NCBI RefSeq assembly: GCF_010500815.1 | Contig: NZ_JAAAMG010000008.1 | Location: 124,001 to 188,000 of the forward strand | DNA: 64,000 nucleotides | Origin: Jiella pacifica | GTDB lineage: Bacteria > Pseudomonadota > Alphaproteobacteria > Rhizobiales > Rhizobiaceae | Direction of reading: 5' to 3' | In this document: in pieces, positions 52,148-62,036 of the stretch | How the letters are laid out: every line of letters begins with the position of its first letter | Position numbering within the stretch: the stretch's first letter is position 1 | Made by a program: the position numbers and the translations under genes | Notes under the pieces: model-generated | Databases searched by the model: none | What the model was told of the DNA's origin: nothing | The model's input: only the letters and a program-made list of their open reading frames with translations

Positions 52148-52449
52148 GCGGGGGCGTCCTTTCCGCGATGAAACGACCGGAGATTCACGGTCGCTTGGAC
52201 AATCGCAGCGGAACGCCGAAACCTCGACAGAAGAATCCATCCAAGCAAAGGACGAACGGGAAAACCTGCCCCGCTGCACAAACGAAAGGCATGCGCTTCA
52301 ATTGAGCTATCGTGCTAGGCTTTTGTTTTCACGTCAACTCTGTTTCGAACCGCCGTGACAACGCCGCGGCAGGAATAGCCGGAGCGGCGCACCGTGCAAC
52401 GAGAACTCCCGGTGATCCGAGCGGAACGTTGCGAAGACCGGACTTCGTT
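52148..52449. other. Intergenic region upstream of the symporter
   Basis: This 302-bp stretch separates the symporter from the radical SAM gene, both minus strand. It holds the candidate promoter at 52309-52337 and is otherwise featureless, somewhat AT-rich at 52300-52340. Confidence 0.45.
52309..52337 (-). promoter_or_regulatory. Candidate sigma-70-type promoter for the symporter
   Basis: On the minus strand, TTGACG (52332-52337) is followed after exactly 17 bases by CACGAT (52309-52314). The -35 box matches five of six consensus bases; the -10 is weak (three of six). It lies about 160 bp upstream of the symporter start. Confidence 0.35.
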
Positions 52450-54231
52450 TCAGGCCGCCTCGACCTTCTTCGTCCTCGCATCTCGGATCACTGTTTCCTG
52501 TCGGCGCATGCGAGCGATTTCCGCCGACGTCCCGCGCGTTTCGGAATAGAGCGCCAAGTTCAATTCGTCGGCATCCGGCGGGGTGATGGCCAGATCGCGG
52601 TACTCCGCCGCGGCGGGATCGGCCCAGATCCGGTCGGCCATCCGCTTCATCCGAAGATAGTCCCGGAACATCAGGACGACTGCCCGCGCCTCCGTGAAGG
52701 CGTAGCGGGCGTAGAAGGTCAGTGGGTTCTCGGGCTCCATGCCGTGGCGGCGATCTCGCCGCGACTTGATCCGCATGTAGCCGCCTTCGAGCGGATGGCA
52801 GCCATAGACCATGTAGTAGTTGCGATAGCCGAGGATGCGGAAGAGCAGCATCATCTTGCGGGTCGAGCCCATTGCCCGCATGCGCTTCATGATCGTCTCG
52901 ATGTGATCCCAGGAATAGAACCGCCCCCAGACCTCCGAATAGACCTGGTCCCACTCCTCATCCGACATCTTCTCGTGATGGGTGACTCGGTGGTTGAGGT
53001 CGTATTTGTTGAGGTCGGGGTCCATCCAGACGCCCTGCTTGAAGAGCCTCTGATGGTCCTCGCTGCCGGGAAGCGGCGTCAGGTTGGTGAAGTAGATGAG
53101 GTCGATCGGCAGCTCGCGCTTGATGACGTCGACGTCGTGGAGGATCGATTCGCGCGTGTCGTTCGCAAAGCCGATGATGTAGCCGACCGTGATCATCACC
53201 GAGCGTTTCTTCCATTCGAGAAACATCTCGCGATATTCGATGATCTTGTTCTGGTTCTTCTTCACGGCGATGAGGTTGTCGGGATTGATGTTTTCCATCC
53301 CGACGAAGACCTGGTCGACGCCGGCGCGCACCGCCTTGTCGATGAAGCCCGGGATCTTGTGGCAGCGCGTGTCCACCTGGATCTGCATGCGGATCTTGAT
53401 CCCGTCCGTCTCCTGAAGGTGGATCAGCCGGTCGAAGAAGGCTTCCCAGTTGCGGTTGCGGGCGAGGTTGTCGTCGGTGACGAAGAACAGGTCGACACCG
53501 ATCGCCCAGTTGGCGCGGACGATCTTTTCCAGATCGTCTGCCGAGCGGAAGCGGCTGACGCGGCCCTGGACGTTGATGATCGTGCAGAAGGAGCACTGGA
53601 ACGGGCAGCCTCTGCCGATGTCGAAGCTCGAATAAAGGCCAAAGGTCTTCTCCACCTGCGCCCGGTCGAGGAACGGGATTTCCGAGCCTTCGAGGTTCGG
53701 CAGTTCGGCGTCGTGGCGGTAATAGGGCTGGAGCTTGCCGGCCTGGGCATCGCGCAGCACCTGATCGAGGCGGCCGCCCTCGGCCTCGCCGACGAACATC
53801 GAGATGCCCATGCGGCTCGCATCCTCGATCTCCGGCGGAACGTCGTCGAGCATGGCGAGGGAGCCCGCGACGTGAAAACCGCCGAGGCAGACCGGAATGC
53901 CGGCCGCAAGGAACGGGCGGGCGAGATCGACGGCGCGGGGAAACTGGTTGGACTGGACGCCGACGAGGGCGAGCATGCCCCTGCCGCCGTCCGCCTTGAT
54001 CATTTCGATGATCTTCTTCGGCCTGATCCTAGTATTCGTCTCGTCAATCGTGTGGATCACGACCTTCGCGTCGCCGAGGACTTTGCGGCGGATGCAGTCC
54101 TGGGCAATGCCGTTGAGACAGGCGAGCGAATTGGCCGGGATGGTGGAGCGGCGCCACTGCAGCGGATAGCCATCGTCATCGTAGTGGGTCGGCTTGACGA
54201 AAAAGAGATGGAACGTCTCCGCTTCGGCCAT
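52450..54231 (-). CDS. Radical SAM protein with B12-binding-like N-terminus
   Basis: A 593-residue radical SAM enzyme. An N-terminal Rossmann-like domain (LALVGVQSNQFPRAVDLARP, GIPVCLGGFHVAGSLAM) resembles cobalamin-binding domains, and the radical SAM cluster motif is DIGRGCPFQCSFC near residue 208, with three cysteines for the 4Fe-4S cluster. A third region (about 430-590) is basic and rich in Arg, Tyr and Met (YRNYYMVYGCHPLEGGYM). The substrate is unknown. It is the last of a hydrolase-P450-radical SAM run on one strand, which suggests a shared pathway. Confidence 0.85.
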   Translation of the reverse strand: MAEAETFHLFFVKPTHYDDDGYPLQWRRSTIPANSLACLNGIAQDCIRRKVLGDAKVVIHTIDETNTRIRPKKIIEMIKADGGRGMLALVGVQSNQFPRAVDLARPFLAAGIPVCLGGFHVAGSLAMLDDVPPEIEDASRMGISMFVGEAEGGRLDQVLRDAQAGKLQPYYRHDAELPNLEGSEIPFLDRAQVEKTFGLYSSFDIGRGCPFQCSFCTIINVQGRVSRFRSADDLEKIVRANWAIGVDLFFVTDDNLARNRNWEAFFDRLIHLQETDGIKIRMQIQVDTRCHKIPGFIDKAVRAGVDQVFVGMENINPDNLIAVKKNQNKIIEYREMFLEWKKRSVMITVGYIIGFANDTRESILHDVDVIKRELPIDLIYFTNLTPLPGSEDHQRLFKQGVWMDPDLNKYDLNHRVTHHEKMSDEEWDQVYSEVWGRFYSWDHIETIMKRMRAMGSTRKMMLLFRILGYRNYYMVYGCHPLEGGYMRIKSRRDRRHGMEPENPLTFYARYAFTEARAVVLMFRDYLRMKRMADRIWADPAAAEYRDLAITPPDADELNLALYSETRGTSAEIARMRRQETVIRDARTKKVEAA

Positions 54232-54397
54232 CTGTTCTCCCTTGCGGCTGAAAGCCAAACCCCAGTGAATGATCTTTCGCTTGTGCGAAGATCATGTTGG
54301 AATTTGGGAGATTCCGCAAGGGATCCGGCTTTTCTGCGAAGTCGATCGGTCAGGCGATGGATTTCGTCTTCAAAATCATTGTCTTTCGCAACAATTA

Positions 54398-55804
54398 TCA
54401 GCCGATCTTATCGACGAAGAGGCGGATACCGTTCTCCGAACGCACCGTCAGTCGCGACACCGGCTGGGGCTCGTGGCCGGGGACCGGGCGCAGCTCGAAC
54501 CGCCGCATGATCTCGGCCAGCACCAGCGTCGCCTCCTGCATGGCGAAGGCCGCCCCGACGCACACCCGGGCCCCCATCGAGAACGGCATGTAGGCGGTGC
54601 GCTGGGCCTCGCGGGTTTCGGGAAGGGTGAAACGCTCCGGCTGGAAATCGTTCGGGTTCTGCCAATACTCCGTGTGCCGATGCATCAGCCAGATCGGCAC
54701 GACGACCGGCGATCCGGTCGGAACGTCATGTTCCAGCAGCTTTTCCGGCTTTTGCGTATCACGCGACAGATAGGCGATCGGCGGGTAGAGCCGCAGCACC
54801 TCGCGGAAGATGTCGCGGGTCTTTTCCAGCCGCTTCATGTCGGAAAATTCCGGCTTCCGGTCGCCGAGGACGGCTTTCGCTTCGGCGTTGAGTTCCGCCT
54901 GCACGTCCCTGCGGTTGGCAAGGCAATAGAGCGCCCAGGCGAGACCCGCCGCAGATGTCTCGTGGCCGGCGAGGAAGAGCATGGCGATCTGGTCGAGCAG
55001 CTCCTCGCCCTCGAACTTCGTTTTGGTGACGGGGTCCTCGGCGGTCATCAGCACCGACAGGATGTCGTTCGTCGGCACCGCCCGCCCCTCGCGCACGGCC
55101 TTGAGCCGCCGCTGCAGCGGGCCGTTCAGGACGTCGCGGATCTCTTTCGCCATCTTGCGCGCCCGGCGGTTCGACCACAGCCAGTGGATCGGCACGCCGA
55201 CGAGGCCGATCATGCCTTGGGCGAAGGCGATCGCCTGGAACTCGTCGAAGGCGGAGAAAATGCGCCTGGCGTCCTCGGCCGACATCGGTTCGGAAAAAAT
55301 CGTGCGGAAGATGACGTCGCCGGCGAAATGGGTCATTTCGGCGTCGATCGCGACCTCCTGCCCCGTGCCCGCCTGAGCTTCGAGGCGGGCGATGCTGGCA
55401 TCCGAGGCGTCGCGCATCAGCGGGAAGACGTTCTTGATGCCGGCGTGATTGAAGGCCTGGTCGACGATGCGCCGGTGGCGCTCCCATTCCTTGCCGTTGG
55501 AGACGAAGATGGAATAGCCGGAGAGCTTCTTCATCATCCGCTCCATGAGCTTGCCCTTGGGAAACTCGCGGAACCGCTTGATCAGGATGTCGCGGATCAC
55601 CTCCGGATCGCGGACGTTGTAGAGGGTGCGCCGCCTCATCAGCGGGATCTTCGGGATCGGATGGCGGCTGACGCCGATGAAGCCGTAGCTGCCCTTCAGG
55701 AACAGCCCGAGGCTCGAGCGCAGGTGGCCCCTGATCCGTTCGAGCGGCTTGGCCGGATGGGTATCCTGGGCCGATGGCAGGACGGGGCGAAAGTCTTCGC
55801 TCAT
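54398..55804 (-). CDS. Cytochrome P450
   Basis: A 468-residue soluble P450 monooxygenase. The heme-binding motif is FSMGARVCVGAAFAMQEA with the Cys ligand near 416, the I-helix oxygen-binding motif is LFLAGHETSAAG near 283, and the K-helix ExxR is in FREVLRLYPPIAYL. An N-terminal region lacks an obvious membrane anchor. Its start overlaps the upstream alpha/beta hydrolase stop by ATGA, so the two are tightly coupled. The class is close to fatty acid or terpenoid hydroxylases, but the substrate cannot be inferred. Confidence 0.92.
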   Translation of the reverse strand: MSEDFRPVLPSAQDTHPAKPLERIRGHLRSSLGLFLKGSYGFIGVSRHPIPKIPLMRRRTLYNVRDPEVIRDILIKRFREFPKGKLMERMMKKLSGYSIFVSNGKEWERHRRIVDQAFNHAGIKNVFPLMRDASDASIARLEAQAGTGQEVAIDAEMTHFAGDVIFRTIFSEPMSAEDARRIFSAFDEFQAIAFAQGMIGLVGVPIHWLWSNRRARKMAKEIRDVLNGPLQRRLKAVREGRAVPTNDILSVLMTAEDPVTKTKFEGEELLDQIAMLFLAGHETSAAGLAWALYCLANRRDVQAELNAEAKAVLGDRKPEFSDMKRLEKTRDIFREVLRLYPPIAYLSRDTQKPEKLLEHDVPTGSPVVVPIWLMHRHTEYWQNPNDFQPERFTLPETREAQRTAYMPFSMGARVCVGAAFAMQEATLVLAEIMRRFELRPVPGHEPQPVSRLTVRSENGIRLFVDKIG

Positions 55805-57024
55805 GGGGATGCGACACTCGTTTCGATCGGGCGCGGCCGGGTGACGAGTTCGAAATAGTCGAAGCCGTGGCCGCGCTCGGAGGGTTTCAGATACTGGAAG
55901 TGGAATTCCAGCGGCCGCATGCGGATACGGCGGAAGGTCTCGGGCTCGAGGATATCGTGAAAGTCCGGCTCGCGGGAGATCACCCGCGACCGCCTTTCGC
56001 CGAGGTCGATCCCCTCGACGAGCGAAATGCGGCAGCTCGATCCGGGATCGGAGCCGGAGGTCACGTCGAGAAGCCGCAGCCGATCGGTGGTGGCGATCTC
56101 GGCGAGATCGCGGCGAAATTCTTCGTCGCCGCCGAGGAGGGTGTAGAGCGGCACCGTGTGGCCGAGGGTCAGGAGCACGGTGTTCGGCCCGTCCTCGCCT
56201 TCGGGAATCAGGCGCAGCAGCTGCGCCCCGGCCCGCACCAGGTGAACAGCGCCGAGACTGTGGCCGACGACGAGGATCTCGTCGACTTCACCGGCCTTCC
56301 AGACCTCGAACATCCGCCCCGCGAATTCATGCGCCCTGTCCTGGGACCGCTCGAACCGGCCGTCGGCGCAGCCGCGAAGATAGCCGAGAAAGCGCGTCAC
56401 CCACCAGACGTTCAGCCAGGACTTCAGCCGGTTCCAGCCCATCGACAACATCGCGACAACGAGGAGGACGACGGCGAGCGGCGCGGCGATCGCGACCCAG
56501 GGCGGGGCGCCGAGAGCCGTGCCGAGAGCCATGGCGAGCGCGGCGCCGGCCACCACTGCCGCAGCGGCGGCGAGGCCCCACAGGACGAGCAATGCCGGGG
56601 TCATCAGGATCGCCACGAACAGCGCCCAGGCCGGCCGGTAGAACCGCCTCAGAATGCCGCGCCGCCATGTCGTCCAGGCAAAGCGGAAGGATTCAATCGC
56701 CAGCCTAACCTGCTGGCGGGGAAACCAGTAGCGCCCGACGATGTTCGTCCACGGAAGCATCTCATAGTGCGTCTCGACCCGCGGGCCGGCGGGTGCGCCG
56801 CGCGAGGTCACGGTCCAGGCGCCGCGTGCAAGCGCCTCCTCCTCGCTCTCGACGACCGCGATGTCGCGCGACCACCTAGCCGAGGCCGCCGAAAGCCCGG
56901 CGCGAAAATGGCCGTGATAGACCGGCGTGCCGCGCGGATCGAACCCATGGATGTAGAAGACGTGCCTGCGGAAGTCGGCGCCTTGCGCGGCAGCGCTTCG
57001 CGCCGTCTCCGACGTCTCGGTCAT
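55801..57024 (-). CDS. Membrane-associated alpha/beta hydrolase-like protein
   Basis: A 407-residue protein. The N-terminal HVFYIHGFDPRGTPVYH (about 20-36) is an oxyanion-type HG motif, the nucleophile elbow is VVGHSLGAVHLV near 254, and between them two membrane helices at about 135-190 (FVAILMTPALLVLWGLAAA and AIAAPLAVVLLVVAMLSM) interrupt the fold. The C-terminus has SDPGSSC and RMRPLEFHFQYLKPSE. No specific substrate is known. It overlaps the P450 by ATGA, so it should act on the same compound. Confidence 0.8.
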   Translation of the reverse strand: MTETSETARSAAAQGADFRRHVFYIHGFDPRGTPVYHGHFRAGLSAASARWSRDIAVVESEEEALARGAWTVTSRGAPAGPRVETHYEMLPWTNIVGRYWFPRQQVRLAIESFRFAWTTWRRGILRRFYRPAWALFVAILMTPALLVLWGLAAAAAVVAGAALAMALGTALGAPPWVAIAAPLAVVLLVVAMLSMGWNRLKSWLNVWWVTRFLGYLRGCADGRFERSQDRAHEFAGRMFEVWKAGEVDEILVVGHSLGAVHLVRAGAQLLRLIPEGEDGPNTVLLTLGHTVPLYTLLGGDEEFRRDLAEIATTDRLRLLDVTSGSDPGSSCRISLVEGIDLGERRSRVISREPDFHDILEPETFRRIRMRPLEFHFQYLKPSERGHGFDYFELVTRPRPIETSVASP

Positions 57025-57242
57025 GTCAGGCGATACTCCCCTCGACGGCATGTTGCGGCGGGTCCGCCCTGGCCTGCCACATCGATCTCCGGGCGGACGA
57101 ACGGCGCAGAACGGCTCCCGCCGGGACCATTCGATCCCTTCCCCGGGGCGATCGCCGCCGGACTATGAACGAGGAGAGCCGATAATCAAGGCCGGGAGCG
57201 ACGGCAAGCGGGCGGGGCCGCCGGAGGTGCGGCGGAACGGCG

Positions 57243-58649
57243 TCACTCGCCCGGAACCTTGCCTTCTCCAAATCCCTCCGGCCGGCGCCGCTCCGCGATG
57301 CGCTCGGCACGCCTGCGCCGATAGGCTCGGCGGACCGCCCTGCCCCGGACCTTCAGCCAGAAGCCAAAATCCTCGACGTTCTCCACCTGCCCCTCGTAGA
57401 TCTCGGCGAGGGCCGTGCGGAATTCGCGATAGCCGAAGCGCGCCTCGCCCTCGATCAGATGGATCAGGATCATCCAGGCCGGCGAGACGAGAAGGGTAAT
57501 TGCCGTCACCGCCAGTGCCAGCCGGTAGACGTCGCCGCCGATCGCCTGGGAGGCATAGGCGGCCGCGGCAAGGACGAAGGAGAACTCGCCGATCTGCGCC
57601 ATCGAAAGCCCGGCCTCGACGGCCGTCTTGTGCGGCAGGCCGGCGAGCCGGATCAGGACGACGTTGAGGATGGTCTTCGCCAGAATGACGAAGACGGCGG
57701 CGATGGCGACGAGCTGCCAGTTGGCGACGATGTATTCGAGATCGATGAGCAGGCCGATCGACAGGAAGAAGACGACGAGCAGGATCGACTGGATCGGCTC
57801 GACCACGTGGATGACCGGCGAGCGCAGCGTGGAAGCGCCGACGACGAGCCCGGCGATGAACGCCCCATAGGCCGGCGACAGACCGATCCAGCCCGACATC
57901 GAGGCGGCGGCAAAGCAGAAGGCCAGCGAACCGAGGGCGAGGATCTCGACGTTTCCCTCGACAGCCGCGGCAAAGCGCGGCTTCAGCTTGGGCCTCCGGC
58001 CGAGATACCACAGGAGACCGGCGAGAACGGCGACGGCGATCGTGATCTTCACGATCAGGCTCGTCCAGGCGATCTCCTCGCTGCCCCCGAGCGACGTCGA
58101 GATCAAGAGCATCGGCACGACGGCGATGTCCTGGGCGATGAGGACGCCGACGGCGATCCGGCCGGGCTCGCCGCGAAGCTCGCCGATGTCCTCCAGCATC
58201 TTCATGGCGACGACGGTCGACGACAGGGCGATGATGAAGCCGAGGATCAGCGCCTCGGCAAAGGTCGCGTCGGAGATCGCCTTCAGGGTGAAGGTGATCG
58301 CCATGGCCGCGGCGAGCTGGCCGCCGGCGATCAGGAGCGCGGGCCGCAACGTTGCGACGAAGGCCTTCAGCGACAGCTCCATGCCGATGAAGAAAAGCAG
58401 CATCAGGACGCCCATCTCGGCGAGCACCGTGACGTTCTCGTCGGAGGTGGAGACGAAGCCGAGGGCGTCCGGCCCCAGAAGGACGCCGGCGAGGATGAAG
58501 CCGACCAGCGGCGGCTGCTTCAGCCGCATCAGCCCGAGGCCGGCAAGCACGGCGACAAGGATGACGAAGGCGATGACGGTGAGGTCGACGTGGTGTGCGG
58601 CAGCCGTCTCTTCCAAGCGGGTCTCCAGTTGGACGATTGGGATCGCCAT
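57243..58649 (-). CDS. CPA2-family monovalent cation:proton antiporter
   Basis: A 468-residue membrane antiporter of the KefB/RosB type with about 12-13 helices. It has MRLKQPPLVGFILAGVLLGP, MLLFFIGMELSLKAFV, ALSSTVVAMKMLEDIGEL with the conserved STV motif, and FFLSIGLLIDLEY. A short charged C-terminal tail is present but there is no RCK/TrkA-N domain, unlike KefB. It exchanges K+ or Na+ for protons. The start is the ATG at 58649. It is upstream of the hydrolase with a 218-bp gap. Confidence 0.92.
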   Translation of the reverse strand: MAIPIVQLETRLEETAAAHHVDLTVIAFVILVAVLAGLGLMRLKQPPLVGFILAGVLLGPDALGFVSTSDENVTVLAEMGVLMLLFFIGMELSLKAFVATLRPALLIAGGQLAAAMAITFTLKAISDATFAEALILGFIIALSSTVVAMKMLEDIGELRGEPGRIAVGVLIAQDIAVVPMLLISTSLGGSEEIAWTSLIVKITIAVAVLAGLLWYLGRRPKLKPRFAAAVEGNVEILALGSLAFCFAAASMSGWIGLSPAYGAFIAGLVVGASTLRSPVIHVVEPIQSILLVVFFLSIGLLIDLEYIVANWQLVAIAAVFVILAKTILNVVLIRLAGLPHKTAVEAGLSMAQIGEFSFVLAAAAYASQAIGGDVYRLALAVTAITLLVSPAWMILIHLIEGEARFGYREFRTALAEIYEGQVENVEDFGFWLKVRGRAVRRAYRRRRAERIAERRRPEGFGEGKVPGE

Positions 58650-58893
58650 CACGGGGCAGAACATTGGTCGTGGTTTGGCGAAAGGCAGGGCGCGGCGAAT
58701 TTTTCCGGCTTCGAAGCCGATTCATTCGGGCGCTCACCGTTACCGATCGGTGCCGCGCCTCCCCGGCTGCCAAGAAATCGGGGCGTTTTTCGAAGACTTG
58801 CGGGATCTTTTTCCTGAGATCGCGCTTCACCATATGAAGTTCCGGTGGATCATCCCGCAGTCGTTGCGGGGATGTTCGGGAGATTGACGAGAG

Positions 58894-59340
58894 ATGAGCG
58901 CGACTTACGCCGAGACGGACGGCTTGGACCGGACAGAACATCTTCGCCGGCTGCGCCGGGTGGCGAAGGTCGCGCGGCTGATGGACACGGCGATCCGCAT
59001 TCCCGGCACCGGCATCAGCTTCGGCGGCGATTCGATTGTCGGCCTCGTGCCGGGCATCGGCGACGCGGGCACCGCCATGGTCTCGCTTTGGATCGTCAAC
59101 GAGGCGCGACGCCTCGGCATGCCGAGCCACAAGCTGGCGAAGATGGTCGGCAATGTCGGGCTCGACTTCGGCCTCGGCGCCGTGCCGCTGGTCGGCGATG
59201 TCTTCGACCTGTTCTTCAAGGCCAACCGGAAGAATCTCGCAATCATCCTCGATCATTTCGGCGAGGACGGCCTGATCGACGATCGCGGCGACATCCGCCC
59301 GATGAAGGACATCACGCCGAAGGCCAAGACCCGGCGATAG
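58894..59340 (+). CDS. DUF4112 family protein
   Basis: A 148-residue protein with the DUF4112 core: RLMDTAIRIPGTGISFGGDS, then VGLVPGIGDAGTAMVSLWIV and a second GAVPLVGDVFDLFFKANRKN. It has two short amphipathic/hydrophobic helices likely to associate with the membrane. Function unknown. The ATG at 58894 has GAGAGATG upstream. It is divergent from the antiporter. Confidence 0.9.
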   Translation: MSATYAETDGLDRTEHLRRLRRVAKVARLMDTAIRIPGTGISFGGDSIVGLVPGIGDAGTAMVSLWIVNEARRLGMPSHKLAKMVGNVGLDFGLGAVPLVGDVFDLFFKANRKNLAIILDHFGEDGLIDDRGDIRPMKDITPKAKTRR

Positions 59341-59352
59341 CCGGGCTTCCGG

Positions 59353-60573
59353 TCAATCGGCCATCGTCTCCAGGCTGGCATAGCCTTCGGCCTTGTCGCC
59401 TGCGTCGAAGGGCGTCGTCACTTCCACGAAGGTGTCGGGATAAAAGCCGTTGAAGCGGGTGCGCAGCGACAGGGAGTAGGCGCCGATGTGGCCGATCTCG
59501 ATCCAGTCGCCGGTGTCGACGGTTTCGGGCAGCCAGAACGGCCGCGACAGGATGTCCACCGAATCGCAGGTGGCGCCGCAGACCTTGAAGGCGCCGATCT
59601 TCGAAGGGTCGCCATTGCGGGTCACCCGCGCTGGATCGGGGATGAAGCGAGCAGGAAGCGTGATCTTGCCGGTCCAACTATCCGACAGCGATGCCCAGAT
59701 GCCGTCATTGATGTAGAGCCGGCGGCCCTTTCTCAGCAGCACCCGCACGATCAGCGAAAACGCCCGTGCGACGATCACCCGGCCCGGTTCGGCGACCAGC
59801 GGCAGATCGCCGAAGCCCCATTCGTCGATGTCGGCGTTGAGCCGCGTCATGATCTCCGGAAAGCCTGGCATCTCCTTCTTCTTGCGGCGCGGATCATGGC
59901 CGTATTCGGCGGGAAAGCCGCCGCCGACGTCGAGCCCGGCGAGCGGCACGTCCGCGCGGTTGCGCACCCAGTCGGCCGAGGCGAGCGCCCGTTCGTAGGT
60001 GTCCGGATCCTCGATCTGCGAGCCGACGTGGAAGCAGATTCCGACCTTGAAGCCGATCTTGTGGCAGCGCTGCAGGAGTTCGACGGCATGGGCGGGCGCC
60101 GCGCCGAATTTCTTCGACAATTCGTAGGCGGCGTGGCCCTTGGTCTGGATGCGGACGAACAGCGTCACGGTTCCCGGATCGATGTCGAGCGCCCGGACGA
60201 TCCGCAGGATCTTCGCCACCTCGTCCTCATGGTCCAGCGACAGCACCCGGATGCCGTAGGTTTCGAGCGCCAGGCGGATGTCCGACTGGGCCTTCACCGG
60301 ATGCATGTAGAGCATCTCGGCATCGGCCCTGGCCGCCTTCACCGCCGCAAATTCCCCCGGCGAGGCGACGTCGAAGATCTTGATCCCCGCCTTCGCGAGG
60401 GTCTCCAGCACCATCGGCTCGCCATTGGTCTTGACCGCATAGGCCGTCTCGCCGGGAAACGCCGCCATGAAGGCCTTGGCGTCCGCCGCCAGAACCTCCG
60501 GCCGGAAGCAGTAGACGGGCACGTCGGGGCGCAAGGTCAGGGCGGCGTCTTTCGCCGTCGAATAGCTCTGCAA
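59353..60573 (-). CDS. Type III PLP-dependent ornithine/lysine decarboxylase
   Basis: A 406-residue fold type III PLP enzyme of the eukaryotic-type ornithine decarboxylase group. The PLP lysine is at about 48 in ETAYAVKTNGEPMVLE; other motifs are FHVGSQIEDPDTYERA, DVGGGFPAEYGHD, VAEPGRVIVARAFSL and the catalytic CGATCDSVDIL. It makes putrescine or cadaverine. The start is a TTG at 60573 with GGAG about 9 bases upstream, since no Met codon fits; an upstream frame extension is Arg-rich and unlikely. It lies back to back with an amidase gene. Confidence 0.9.
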   Translation of the reverse strand: MQSYSTAKDAALTLRPDVPVYCFRPEVLAADAKAFMAAFPGETAYAVKTNGEPMVLETLAKAGIKIFDVASPGEFAAVKAARADAEMLYMHPVKAQSDIRLALETYGIRVLSLDHEDEVAKILRIVRALDIDPGTVTLFVRIQTKGHAAYELSKKFGAAPAHAVELLQRCHKIGFKVGICFHVGSQIEDPDTYERALASADWVRNRADVPLAGLDVGGGFPAEYGHDPRRKKKEMPGFPEIMTRLNADIDEWGFGDLPLVAEPGRVIVARAFSLIVRVLLRKGRRLYINDGIWASLSDSWTGKITLPARFIPDPARVTRNGDPSKIGAFKVCGATCDSVDILSRPFWLPETVDTGDWIEIGHIGAYSLSLRTRFNGFYPDTFVEVTTPFDAGDKAEGYASLETMAD

Positions 60574-60740
60574 GCTGGCTTCTCCGAGAGGTTGGCGCGG
60601 CGGAAGATGGGGCGGCGAGCGCCAAGGTCTAACCGGCCCGACGTTTGACGGCACGAGGCTTTGTACTTGCCGGTGAGGCGAATGCAGCGGTACCGACGTT
60701 GAAGCCGCGAATCCGCGCCCACCGAAGGACCCATAGCAGA

Positions 60741-62036
60741 ATGCTCGACCGCCATTCGACCGCCGCTTCGAAATTGACCGAAATCGTTTCCGCCATCGCG
60801 GAACAACGCTCGACGCCCGCAAAAGAGATCGAAGCCGCACGCCGGCGGATCGCCGAGAGCGACGGCGAGGTCGGCGCCTTTCTGCGCCTTGCGCCGGACG
60901 AAAGCCTTCAGGCGGCGGCGGCGTCGGATGGTCCCCTCGCCGGCATCACGATCGGCGTGAAGGACATCTACGACACGCGCGACATGGCGACGGAGCACGG
61001 TTCGCAAATCTATCGCGGCCACCGGCCGGTGGCGGACGCTTCGCTCGTCTCGATGGCGCGGCTCGCCGGCGCGGCGATCCTCGGCAAGACGACGACGACG
61101 GAATTCGCCAGCCTCGACCCGACGCCCACCCGCAACCCGCGCAATCTCGCCCATACGCCCGGCGGCTCGTCCTCGGGTTCGGCGGCGGCCGTCGCGGCCG
61201 GCATGGTGCCGCTCGCCTTCGGATCCCAGACCGGCGGCTCGGTGATCCGGCCGGCCTCCTTCTGCGGCGTCGCCGGCTTCAAGCCGAGTTTTCGTCTGTT
61301 TCCGTCGGTCGGCATGAAGACGTTCTCCTTCACACTCGACACGGCGGGCCTCTTCGCCGCAACGGCAGAGGATCTGGCCCTCGCTGCCCGACTGATCACC
61401 GGCCGCGATTTCGGCGCTGGCCGGCGAGCCGATGGCAGAGGCCTGCGGGTCGGGTTCTACAAGAGCGCCGTCGACGACGAGGTCGAGGCCGACATGCAGG
61501 CCGCGGTCGCGGAGGCGGCGACACTCTTGGAGCGGTCTGGCGCGACCACCGTCACCGTCGAGGAACCGGCCTCGCTCACCGCCGCCCGCTCCTGCCACGC
61601 AACGATCCAAAGCTTCGAGGCGGTGATGGCGCTGTCGGACGAATTCCGTCGCCATCGCCAGAGGCTCGGCGCCGATCTCGGCGCGATCCTCGATCACGGC
61701 GCGACGATCGAGCCGGCCGAATACGACGAAGCCCGCCGGACGGCACGGATCGGCCGAAAGGCCGCCTCGGCGCTGTTCGAGACCGTCGACGTCCTGATCG
61801 CACCCTCGGCGCTCGGGCCGGCGCCGCGCGGCCTTGCCAGCACGGGCGACGCGCTGATGAACAAGCTGTGGACGCTGACCGGCAATCCGGTCGTCAACGT
61901 GCCCGGCCTTGCCTCGAGCGTCGGCCTGCCGCTGGGCGTCTCGGTCATCGCCCGCTTCGGCAGAGACGCCCTGGCGCTCGACGTCGCGAGCCTCCTCCAG
62001 GCAATGATCGCGGCGCCTGAGAACGCTGGATCGTGA
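60741..62036 (+). CDS. Amidase signature family hydrolase
   Basis: A 431-residue amidase. The Ser-cisSer-Lys triad is visible: K74 in GITIGVKDIYDT, Ser143 in the TPGGSSSGSAAAVAAG motif, and nucleophile Ser167 in GSQTGGSVIRPASFCG. It cleaves amide bonds of small molecules such as nitrile-derived amides or amino acid amides; substrate unknown. Start at ATG 60741 (MLDRHSTAASKLTEIV). It shares the 167-bp upstream region with the divergent decarboxylase, so a joint role in polyamine or amide metabolism is possible. Confidence 0.93.
   Translation: MLDRHSTAASKLTEIVSAIAEQRSTPAKEIEAARRRIAESDGEVGAFLRLAPDESLQAAAASDGPLAGITIGVKDIYDTRDMATEHGSQIYRGHRPVADASLVSMARLAGAAILGKTTTTEFASLDPTPTRNPRNLAHTPGGSSSGSAAAVAAGMVPLAFGSQTGGSVIRPASFCGVAGFKPSFRLFPSVGMKTFSFTLDTAGLFAATAEDLALAARLITGRDFGAGRRADGRGLRVGFYKSAVDDEVEADMQAAVAEAATLLERSGATTVTVEEPASLTAARSCHATIQSFEAVMALSDEFRRHRQRLGADLGAILDHGATIEPAEYDEARRTARIGRKAASALFETVDVLIAPSALGPAPRGLASTGDALMNKLWTLTGNPVVNVPGLASSVGLPLGVSVIARFGRDALALDVASLLQAMIAAPENAGS

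Noticed and set aside
54232-54397. Possible small gene between the radical SAM gene and P450
   Set aside because: The short frames there lack ribosome binding sites and protein-like composition.
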